From the NCBI GenBank assembly GCA_025201705.1, contig MU617426.1, forward strand, positions 1-13,428: a stretch of DNA of 13,428 nt. Reading direction: 5' to 3'. Source of the DNA: Dissophora ornata. Lineage: Eukaryota; Mortierellomycota; Mortierellomycetes; Mortierellales; Mortierellaceae. The notes beneath the pieces were generated by a model, which saw nothing but the letters and a program-made list of their open reading frames with translations, did no database searches and was not told the origin of the DNA. Each line of letters starts with the position of its first letter. Positions within the stretch are counted from its first letter, which is position 1. Of the stretch, positions 1 through 7,145 are shown piece by piece. Position numbers and translations under genes: made by a program.

Positions 1-39
1 GGTTTACGATCGTGCGTGGGATTTTGGCAGAGGTCCAAG

Positions 40-282
40 ATGAACATGTTCTCTTTGGTTCTTTGTGTTCTGTTGTCGAAGTTTGTTTGTTCAATTAAAG
101 TTTCGAAGATTCGAGAGATTGGGTTCAAATACAGAAAGTACAGTCAATTAAATGTTGTTCGTTTCATTCAATTACAAGAAGAGTATTCAAATATTGAGGG
201 TCTGGATCCACTCCTCTCTGACCCGGGTATGATATCAGATAGTGCACTAAGGGAACTAGAAGTTCATGAAGATCATCGATGA
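40..282 (+). CDS. Small hypothetical ORF with signal-like N-terminus
   Basis: An open frame of 80 codons runs from an ATG at 40 to a TGA at 280-282. The first 17 or so residues (MNMFSLVLCVLLSKFVC) are hydrophobic and resemble a secretion signal; the rest is polar and acidic towards the end. I recognise no family. The window edge, the lack of a visible promoter or poly(A) signal and a competing 65-codon frame on the other strand (164-361) make chance or decay quite possible. Confidence 0.2.
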   Translation: MNMFSLVLCVLLSKFVCSIKVSKIREIGFKYRKYSQLNVVRFIQLQEEYSNIEGLDPLLSDPGMISDSALRELEVHEDHR

Positions 283-828
283 TGCACCACTCAGCCAACT
301 TCCCCGAGCACCGCTTCATGTTCGGAAAGAAGAAAGTCCACCCAGTTTCCTTTAGGTACAATCAGTCAAGGACTCTTTAGGTCCCAGGGCCAGAGGATCA
401 ACTGGGTAAGACTGACAGCCCAACGATGGGTTCATACCCTCTGACACTTTGGATTTTTCTCATGACATCTCTTCTGAGAGAACGCTTTGGCGCTACTAGT
501 ACACCAAGCATCCGCCCAGTAAACCAGATCTATTACTAAGATTCGACCCCTATTGAGATGCCATCGCCGTCTATCCGTAATTCACCTTAAAGGAACAAGC
601 ACTATAGTACTACATAGACTACACGTTGTGCTGTGCTCTGTTCCACACAGAGCTTTGCATGCCACGCTGGAGCTCAATCGGCCAAGCTTCGTTTTTGAGA
701 AGACATAACGTAGCCAAGGCCATATTGGTCTCACCATTGTGGTCACAGTTGTAGCCAGGACACTGGATCGCCCACATGACCTGTCTTCCTTCTATCCTGC
801 GTTGGCAGCATACCTGTCACGTTCGATA
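283..828. other. Gene-free stretch, nothing recognised
   Basis: All six frames are interrupted often. One plus frame between about 540 and 815 is open except for one TAG and is rich in Leu, Val, Arg and His, but matches nothing I know. No RNA gene, long repeat or terminal inverted repeat was seen. Confidence 0.4.
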
Positions 829-1037
829 CTATCTCGCTGTGTCGGTCAGAAAAGGGTCGCTTTGTCCGCAAAAAGCGCGGAATAGAAGCAAAGCCATCGT
901 CGCAATGATATACGAAAAGTAGATGGACGGGACGTCAACATGGATGTGTGCGTCTTCGTTGGACGGGTCGACTTGCTCTTCCTCAACACCATGATCCTGT
1001 AGGTACGCGAACGCCTCCCGCGCACCCATAGTGAAAA
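829..1037 (-). CDS. Possible terminal exon or small membrane protein
   Basis: On the minus strand an ATG at 1029-1027 opens a 66-codon frame ending in TAG at 831-829. The product has a charged N-terminal part (MGAREAFAYLQDHGVEEEQV), then one hydrophobic segment at about residues 36-55 (IYFSYIIATMALLLFRAFCG) and a short polar tail, so it would be a single-pass membrane protein. Just upstream on the minus strand is a good 3' splice site: a GCTAACC branch-like sequence near 1058-1066, a pyrimidine run and CACAG ending at 1038. The ATG may therefore lie in an exon preceded by a leader intron, or the frame may be the last exon of a longer gene. I found no convincing upstream donor and cannot assign a family. 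Confidence 0.35.
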
Positions 1038-1229
1038 CTGTGGTGAAGAGAAAGGAGGGTTAGCAAGCAAAGAATGGGTATGAGGGTGTGAGCTGTCTCA
1101 GCAGTACAAAGCTCAAAAGGAATCGATGACTTGAGTGATTGGTAGGTATGAATGTATGGTTTCTGGTCGACTGATTTTTTAGTTGACTTTTTGAACTTTT
1201 GGTCAGTCGGACTTGATTTTTTTTACCAA

Positions 1230-1271
1230 GTTGGCCTTCGTGGATGAGTTGGCCTCCATGGATGAGTTGGC
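1230..1271. repeat. 18-bp tandem repeat, about 2.3 copies
   Basis: Units at 1230-1247 and 1248-1265 differ at two adjacent bases (GTTGGCCTTCGTGGATGA against GTTGGCCTCCATGGATGA), and the first six bases of a third unit follow. It lies between coding-like fragments and has no evident function. Confidence 0.8.
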
Positions 1272-1300
1272 GGGGCTTGAAACGCCAAAAGAACCTAAGG

Positions 1301-1337
1301 TCTGGAGCCGACTGCAAAAAAAAACCAGTCGGCCAGA
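1301..1337. repeat. Stem-loop with A-rich loop
   Basis: GCCGACTG at 1307-1314 and CAGTCGGC at 1326-1333 are perfect inverted arms around an 11-base, nearly all-A loop. TCTG at 1301-1304 can pair with CAGA at 1334-1337, giving a 12-bp stem with a 2-nt bulge. There is no T run after it and no gene ends here, so I do not call it a terminator. Confidence 0.6.
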
Positions 1338-1538
1338 AACCCTTCATGTGAGAAACGAGACGGACACAAGGGTTTCGGGATTTCGCGTTTAGAAAGACGA
1401 CGGACACGAAGTTCCGGTACATCACGCAAATGATGAGATGGCCATTTTGTGCTGGACAATATACTTTCTGCACTAAATCAGCAGCCAAGGTCTGGAAGGA
1501 AGCAGCATGAGAGGTTATGATGTTGAGTTGTTGGCGTG

Positions 1539-1563
1539 GGAAGGAAGGAAGGAAGGAAGAAGG
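1539..1563. repeat. GGAA microsatellite
   Basis: Five consecutive GGAA units. On the minus strand this reads as a TTCC pyrimidine tract like the one upstream of the intact gene at 7.1 kb, so it could belong to the leader of a minus-strand transcript leading to the 829-1037 frame. That link is inference. Confidence 0.8.
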
Positions 1564-1769
1564 GGTCGATACAGAAAAAGACTACGAATTCAATCCTACG
1601 AAGATGCACAAAAAGAGTGAGAACCACAACTTCTGATCTCCTGAACACGTCAGTGCACTCTTTCAGTTATCTTGAACATGTCGATCGACCTTCGAAGCCC
1701 TAACAATTCTCTTTGCGCAGATTCCGACGTGCTTATTCATGCACTTGACGCGCGTGATGACATCCTTAG

Positions 1770-2043
1770 AGATTCACGCAGGGGTTGCTGCGAGAGATGT
1801 TTTTCAAAACAGCGATGTTGACTGGAGCCACAGCACCACCCAGATTCGTGTGCACTACACGCACCATTGCTCTCGTTCGCAGTAGTTCGGTCCTAGCCTC
1901 CACAAGCCTTCTTGTCTCCTTGATCAAGAGCGGCAGTCGTCTTCTCTTTAGATTAGTGGCAATTCTTAGACACCCTTTCTACTGCTCGGCCGCAGTGGCT
2001 GGACGCGCGCTTCTTTCTTCTAGTATCCTCAGCAGCACGGTGA
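1770..2043 (-). pseudogene. Coding-like minus-strand frame, one in-frame stop
   Basis: A minus-strand frame from about 2043 down to a TAA near 1770 is open for about 90 codons except for one TAG that follows a CAG (Glu-Gln-stop-Lys). Its product is rich in Arg, Leu, Glu and Lys in helical spacing (for example LLIKETRRLVEARTELLRTR), which looks more like a real protein than the Ser/Leu/Ala/Val-rich frame open on the opposite strand at 1785-2054. I recognise no domain. The stop is one transition away from CAG, as in other decayed frames here. Confidence 0.3.
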
Positions 2044-2054
2044 ATGTATTTTAA

Positions 2055-2679
2055 TTTAGTCGCGTTTTGTGGCTTGAGTATCACCTTTTCTCCTCATCCA
2101 CATACTCGAGATCATTTGCTTTGTTTCCCTCCATCAGTTGATGTTCAGATGTGCACATCTGCCCAAAGCCATATTTCATTACGACGCAAAAATGATGTGG
2201 ATGTATCCTTCTCCTGTCTGCATTGGTGTTCTCGTCATCGCTTGCGCTACACATACCTCAGATGGCGAAAACACGGCAGGAAAGCAAAGTTTGGGTCCCA
2301 AAGTGACCCCACCACTGATCGTGGCGTCCGACCACCCCTTCTAGAACGGCGTTCATTGGGTGTCTTTTGACCTCGCAAGCGGAATGGACGCTTACAGGGG
2401 TCTGACCCTTGTCCGCTTCTAGGAGGCCGTTTAAAGGGTGTGCATGTCCGGTGTTGCATTCCTCCTGCTGCAGGAAGTGGCAATGCCAACAGGTACGTAT
2501 TCCTCTACGCACACGTCGGCCCAAACCCTCTATGAGGCGCCACCAACCGTATAGGATGTGCCATACCTCGCTCTTTGCTCGTCCCTTCTCTTTCTTCGAC
2601 TTGTTCATTGAGGTATGGCCATCTGGCTCGTGCGTGACTTGGGTTTACTGACCAACCAGGCAGGGTACTGGTCGTCAAG
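2055..2679. other. No clear gene; likely upstream part of the MULE relic
   Basis: Several overlapping frames of 70-116 codons exist on both strands but none looks like protein. A consensus-like plus donor (CAACAG then GTACGT, about 2491) and an acceptor-like CCAACCAG (about 2660) are present, so an intron in the decayed transposase is conceivable. An imperfect inverted repeat (AAGCGGA near 2380 with TCCGCTT near 2413) lies here. I did not find terminal inverted repeats or a target-site duplication. Confidence 0.3.
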
Positions 2680-3788
2680 ACGAGAGGCTTTGTTTCCATA
2701 TGTTTGTGATTCGGTCGTCCGTTTGTTGTGCACAAAATCCGTCACCCAACGCGCTGGCTGTCAAGAGCGTGGTTTCAGGAGTACCTTCACACTTCTGTGC
2801 CTGGCATGTGTTGTAGGTATGGGAGCTCGATGTTAGCACCTTCCCTGTTGCACGCCGAGTGGAGATAAGGTCGGAGGTTAGTACAATAGTACATTCAACC
2901 GTGAAGTGGAATTTTACCATGCTTTTCTATCGCTCTACATTAGGACCGATCTTCGTGCTATATTGTACGAGAAGGACAAGGCGAAAGCTATTGCCCGCAT
3001 TACCTCCTTCTGTGCGAAGTGGTCGGACTATGACGAGCTCATTCTCTACCTGAACAAGAACCACTTCGGCGAAGACGACAAGGATAACGCCCAGGGAAAG
3101 CAGTGACACCGGATGGTTTGCTACCGTCAAGATGTGTCTTACATCGGGTCGTGGCACAATACACTCAAGCGTCATTTCTTCAGGAACAAGCAGCAACGGA
3201 GGGTCGACACCGTCATATACGTTCTTGCTGTCATGGTTGTTCCACACTTCCGGTAAAAATGCATAAGGTCTGTTGTCAAGGTCGGCCGAATGAATCCTGC
3301 GCAGAGAAATGAACTCGGGCTTACCAACATGGCTATGGAACGCTTGACGGCAAGGCTGACAAGGGGATACGATGGTGATTGCATTAGCCAAGGTTCTGAC
3401 ACGACGCTCACTGTGGAGTCGTTCACTTGTCGTGAACAACATACGACACATGTTGCAAGCATATCGCCCTTGTGCAGCTGGAATTGCCTTTTACCGCGAA
3501 GAACAATGGAACTACGAGTCAAATTTTGGACTGGACGCGCTGGGGCCTGTTGGAAAGGTCGAACCAAATGTGGATGGCACGACGTCGATACTCTTCGACC
3601 ACCTCTTGCAACGTATCTATGATCTTGAGGCAATGCGCGATCGGACAGTACAACAACTTCACGAAGAGAAGCTGACTGATCTGCTATAGCAGTTCCTCGC
3701 TCTTTACGAACCATCCCTTCGAACACTGCCAGGCCAAGGTCTTAGCAACAGGCGGCACAGGCAGCGCTTCTTGTGTACTAATAAATGA
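2680..3788 (+). pseudogene. Decayed MULE-type (Mutator-like) transposase
   Basis: Reading across frames gives the order of a MULE transposase. A frame at about 2745-2813 has SVVSGVPSHFCAWHVL, the C-x-W-H motif of the DDE core. A second frame from 2906 contains EFYHAFLSLYIRTDL and, after 3113, SWHNTLKRHFFRNKQQRRVD, typical of the region after the catalytic core. GSDTTLTVESF and, after a frameshift near 3430, RHMLQAYR resemble the start and end of a SWIM zinc finger whose Cys residues are largely lost. The C-terminal frame then continues to a TGA at 3786-3788. Breaks: TAG 2814, frameshift about 2900, TGA 3104, TAA 3254, frameshift about 3430, TAG 3687. The N-terminal part and the first catalytic Asp are not secure. 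No intact element remains. Family assignment is from motif recall, not a search. Confidence 0.7.
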
Positions 3789-3811
3789 CACCCAAATAAA
3801 AAAAAAAGTCT
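3781..3811 (+). promoter_or_regulatory. Possible poly(A) region of the MULE relic
   Basis: AATAAA overlaps the last codons and stop of the transposase frame, and a second AAATAAAAAAAAAA run follows within 20 bases. This would serve as a polyadenylation signal for the plus-strand element. Confidence 0.35.
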
Positions 3812-4077
3812 TTTTACTCTAAGTCTCTGACGACCCGTTCGCAGGCTCAAGTTTTGTTTGAGGCTCTGTTCACTGTCTGTGGTCATCCCCACCCAAAATT
3901 CAACGCGATGACATGTATCCTGGCCACCATCCAGAAACTGCTGTAATCCAAACGGTGAATCAGCTTCCATCCTTCCCAATCATGCACTAATCAAACTTAA
4001 CTAAGATAATTCTCCACCCTCATTAATGGCAGTATCTATCGATACATGTGTTTTTCAAATGCCTTGAGGTTGAACCG
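3812..4077. other. Intergenic, nothing recognised
   Basis: No frame, repeat or motif that I can support. A 91-codon minus frame (3704-3979) overlaps the end of the transposase relic and looks like its shadow. Confidence 0.4.
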
Positions 4078-4290
4078 TCAGGTTCGCTTTTGCATTAGCT
4101 CGCGGTCCTCCCTAGTTGCTTGTTCAATATGCCTGTGTTCTCTAGCGTAGTCTTGGCTAGCTATTTTTAACTCTGCCGCTCTGGCGCCGAAAGCGGCGCA
4201 TCCTCCCCATTCTGGAGTATTCCTGAGCGACATTTGCCGCCTTGCTGCAGGTTCCACGATGCAGAGTATGGACACTGTAACATGTGTATA
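4078..4290 (-). pseudogene. Coding-like fragment with charged helix
   Basis: A minus-strand frame is open from about 4290 to a TGA at 4080-4078. Its C-terminal half is a strongly charged helix (ELKIASQDYAREHRHIEQAT, then REDRELMQKRT), unlike a random frame. After the TGA the same frame stays open for 13 codons (RFNLKAFEKHMYR) to a TAG, so the TGA may be a decayed CGA or TGG codon. An acceptor-like CCTGCAG lies inside the frame near 4250. The composition resembles the C-terminal tail of Myb/SANT-like transposon-linked proteins, but I cannot name a family. Confidence 0.3.
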
Positions 4291-4599
4291 CGCAAGAGAT
4301 TACCGAGGTGTACCATTCGCCGGCTCAAGAAACCTGGCGCTTCTCCTGGCCAATATACCTTTAAAGATGAGCGACCCTAAAGTTACTGTAATCTATCGAT
4401 TCTTGATCTAATGGCCATGATGGGATGATGGGACGCGTGCAAACGTTGACAAATGTGTGTGGGCTCAAGAAGGGGGACTAAGTGTTCTACTGTGCTACAC
4501 AAAGGCTCAAGCATGTATGTACATGTACATGTTCATGTCATTGGCAAACCATGTCTATGCACACAAGGCACGGACGTTGTGAATGGTTTGAGAAATATT
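4291..4599. other. Intergenic with a short ATGTAC palindrome
   Basis: No gene recognised. At 4517-4530 ATGTACATGTACAT is a perfect 14-bp palindrome inside a short ATG/TAC repeat (about 4513-4537); no role is evident. Confidence 0.5.
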
Positions 4600-4809
4600 T
4601 CATTTGCCCCGTCTAGATGAAGGAAGTGCTGGAGGCAGCTGAGAACTTGTAGACGAAACGTGCTCATAGCTACTGTTATTAGCTGCCGTAACGTGCTTCA
4701 ATTCAACGCTGATGTGCCCGGTCCGGACCACCCTCCACCCTGTGCCTCGCCTCGTGGTTCCTCCGTCCTCTTTCTTCACTTCGATATTGTTCGCTCCGTG
4801 CGAAAATAC
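4600..4809 (-). CDS. Possible last exon of a minus-strand gene
   Basis: On the minus strand a 3' splice site (AACTAATTTT branch-like sequence, then GATGCAG ending at 4810) is followed by 69 open codons and a TAA-type stop at 4600. The frame starts VFSHGANNIEVKKEDGG and ends in a Ser/Pro-rich tail (SSTSSQLPPALPSSRRGK). It is hydrophilic and reads like a protein C-terminus. If the exon is entered in another phase, a different 35-codon frame is read instead, so the frame is uncertain. The next open segment upstream (4941-5100, minus) could be the preceding exon. No family recognised. Confidence 0.35.
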   Translation of the reverse strand, partial: VFSHGANNIEVKKEDGGTTRRGTGWRVVRTGHISVELKHVTAANNSSYEHVSSTSSQLPPALPSSRRGK

Positions 4810-4940
4810 CTGCATCAAATTTAAAATTAGTTCTGAAAAAAAAATTGAGAGCAAGGGTCGAACACTATGTCCTTTGCAGACACGAAATAGAAAAGGTCCC
4901 AAGACTAACAGCATCTATCAATACACCGTTCAGGTGTTGC

Positions 4941-5100
4941 TAAGTACCCCTGGTCAGAAGGTTTCCCCAAGGGTCCACGTTCTTCTCCGGGGTGTAACAT
5001 TGGTGGCCATCATATTGTGGCCAGGAGGGAGGTTTTTGCAACTGCTCGTCATTTTTTTTTACAGGGCGTTTCAAGCGCGTTTGAGAGAGCGAGTATATTG
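4941..5100 (-). CDS. Possible internal exon of the same minus-strand gene
   Basis: A minus-strand frame is open for about 54 codons without an ATG, containing KNDEQLQKPPSWPQYDG followed by HQCYTPEKNVDPWGNLLTR. The Trp, Pro, Tyr and Asp content looks protein-like. It ends at a possible weak donor (GTACTT) just before an in-frame TAG, and the acceptor at 4810 lies about 135 bases further on. The phases implied by this donor and by the longest frame in the next exon do not agree, so the join is not established. A plus-strand T9-ACAG at about 5052-5064 is a competing acceptor-like signal. Confidence 0.25.
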
Positions 5101-6221
5101 CCTCTCAAGAACCCAATTTCAGTGGCTCGATTCTGTTACGCGGCCAGGAATGACAGTGCACATGAGATAACACCCTGCCATTCTATTTTGATTAAAAAGG
5201 AGGTGGGATGGTTGGTAACTGTCACCTCCCGATTAGAGGCACCATGCACCCTAGATGGCCGCTGATGGTGACGGGTACACATGGTATTGCTTGAACAAGA
5301 CATAAATAGGTAGATGGAGAGATGTTTGTGTATGTGAATGCGTGTGTATGTGGGAGTGGAAAAAAAGGTACATCAATTTAAAGGCGGCATGTATAATTAT
5401 CAATCATGTCACACACTGATGTTTTGATGTTTGTTCGCCGCCAATGCAATAAATACTACAGCGAGAGAACATCAAAGCGCTGCATAGAACCCAGCAGAGA
5501 GGAAAAGGGATGGCCATCGAACCATCTATCAACCTGTGTGTACTGCAATATGTACTAAAATAACTCGTGAGCAGTTGGCTGTCAAATGTCGTGGCACCGC
5601 CGGCAGCCCAGTTTTTAATGTGTGCCTTTTCACTCTGTCCCTCTGTCTCCAAGGTTGAGCCCTGGTCTTATTTTAATTGCCGGTCGGTCAAAACCAGGTC
5701 TAAACCAGGCAACAAATGACAGCATAGGGGCCTTGTGGACAGAGCAGAGCAAAGATGTCTGGACAAAAATACAGATGTGGGTGTGTGTCATCACTCACTT
5801 GAACAAAGGAGCGAGGGAGAGAGCCAGAAATAGGACAGGCGTAAGGCCTCTGGCAAGAAGAAAGTCAAGAGCTGCAGCCAAATGTATTCCCAGAGAAGTG
5901 TGGCATGAGAGTCTATATGTCTACATGTGCTTCTCCATTCGGCCTCTGTGGATGCGCCACCGCCCGCAAATGTCCGGCCATGGAAGGTGGAGGAGTCTGA
6001 ACGCAGCTGGGGTTCCACTCTGTGCCATGCTTTGCTGTCGATGCTGCCTCCAGCTGTAACAGTCTGATCCCCGTTCGCGTCAATGCGGTAGGTACATACC
6101 ATACGGGCATTTTGTGGTTGAAACGGAGAGCAGAGGGAAACAAACTGATTCGGATCTGCTACATGTAAGGATCTTTGCGCACACAAACAAACAATACGAG
6201 TGATATCAAGATAGCTACTTG

Positions 6222-6224
<3 letters not shown>
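5101..6224. other. Gene-poor stretch with weak ORFs on both strands
   Basis: Overlapping frames at 5404-5652 (minus), 5622-6059 (plus) and 5791-6200 (minus) give unremarkable products. On the minus strand there is a consensus GTGAGT donor at about 5797-5792 and a GTATGT donor near 6099, with acceptor-like TTACAG near 6058 and GTCCAG near 5758, so a small spliced minus-strand transcript is possible. I could not build a model whose protein looked convincing. Text around 5281-5400 is AT-rich and resembles a 3' flank. Confidence 0.3.

Positions 6225-6271
<47 letters not shown>
6225..6271. repeat. 47-bp poly-T homopolymer
   Basis: An uninterrupted run of 47 T on the plus strand (A on the minus strand). 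It creates an artificial poly-Lys frame on the minus strand. It could be a retroposed poly(A) tail pointing left or slippage-expanded mononucleotide repeat; no AATAAA or target-site duplication was seen next to it. Its exact length depends on sequencing quality. Confidence 0.9.
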
Positions 6272-6429
6272 CCCTTTTCTTGCGTGAGTCGAGCAAGCTC
6301 TAATCCTCCCCCACCCCCTGTTTGTGAAACGGCAAGGACTCCTGAGCGCACGATCTCTATTTTGTGTTTAATTGTGGTCCACATGCAATTTTACGTGGGC
6401 TGCCTGCCCGCTGTGTCTGATTGCTATTT

Positions 6430-7028
6430 GTCTTTGCCTCTCTGTCTCTCTCTCTTCTGTCTCTCTCGCTCTGCCAATGCTGCCACCCGACGCCCTTTAT
6501 ATTGCTGAGAATATGTCTGCCGATAATAAATACCAATACATATAATAGCAATAATATAATTTGCGGTGAAGATGATGGCGCTGGCGATGCCGATGATGCT
6601 CTCTGGTCGTTACTGAAGCTGGATGCTCGTTGCCGATGGCTGCAATGGCTGTCGGGTTAACTGCGATGCATTGGTCGCTTCCACCATGGTAAGCGCCGAG
6701 TGAAGCAGGGTGAGACACACCCTCGCTGCCGTACACCTCGAATAAACCGATACAATGAAATAAAACACAATAATGACCAAACAATAATCATAATAGTCTT
6801 AGCAACAATGCACCATCCTCTATCCCCTCGTCCCCTCTTTTAATCCGCTCCTCTCTCCCTTTCGCTTCTCTCTTCTCTCTCTCTCTCTTCTCTCTTCTTC
6901 CTTCGTCTCATCACTGCATCCTCCATTCCATCCTCATCCCTAGGTCGCTCTGTCTCTCTCGCTCTCTTTCTCTCTCTCTCTCTGTCTCTGCTCCCTTCCT
7001 TCCCTCCCTCCGACTTCTTTCTCCACAG
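6430..7028 (+). promoter_or_regulatory. CT-rich promoter/leader of the 7.1-9.6 kb gene
   Basis: CT-rich tracts at about 6430-6475 and 6838-7018 (TCTCTC and CCTTCC units), with a TATA-like TTTATATTG at about 6497, precede the intact gene. CT-rich tracts of this kind are common in fungal core promoters and leaders. The second tract ends in TTTCTCCACAG at 7028, a strong 3' splice site, so it may also be the polypyrimidine tract of a leader or first intron that begins at the GTAAGC donor at 6689. Confidence 0.5.
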
Positions 7029-7145
7029 ACTGTCCTTGACTCACTCCAACCGCAAGAACCTTACTCGCTTTCACGTCCTCAGTATTTGACGCCTTTGACA
7101 CGCTCGTACACACACAACCACACAACCACACAACACAGCACACAA
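6686..7145 (+). other. Candidate alternative 5' end: ATG-only coding exon plus intron
   Basis: CCACCATGG at 6681-6689 is a near-ideal start context, and the G after the ATG begins GTAAGC, the same donor used by both internal introns. Joining 6688 to 7029, after CTCCACAG, keeps phase 0 and leads into 39 open codons that are in frame with the ATG at 7146. This would add 40 residues (726 aa in total) with an intron of 340 bases (6689-7028). The extra part is Ser/Thr/His/Gln-rich and could be open by chance because the sequence is AC-rich. Confidence 0.4.
7107..7145 (+). repeat. ACACAACC microsatellite just upstream of ATG
   Basis: About three units of ACACAACC followed by degenerate CA repeats end at the ATG at 7146. 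The tract is either 5' UTR or, in the alternative model, codes for His/Thr/Gln. Confidence 0.7.

Noticed and set aside
2927..3726. 174- and 184-codon minus-strand ORFs
   Set aside because: They lie antisense to the MULE transposase relic, whose plus-strand motifs are clear; they are shadows.
5048..5064. Plus-strand T9-ACAG acceptor
   Set aside because: No plausible plus-strand exon pair could be built around it; it is probably a chance product of the T run.
5622..6059. 145-codon plus-strand ORF
   Set aside because: No recognisable motif, a Trp/Cys/Met/Arg-rich composition typical of chance frames, and no supporting promoter or splice context.
5791..6384. 197-codon minus-strand ORF with a poly-Lys run
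   Set aside because: The poly-Lys part comes only from the 47-bp homopolymer, the remainder has ordinary shadow composition, and other frames with splice-like signals overlap it.
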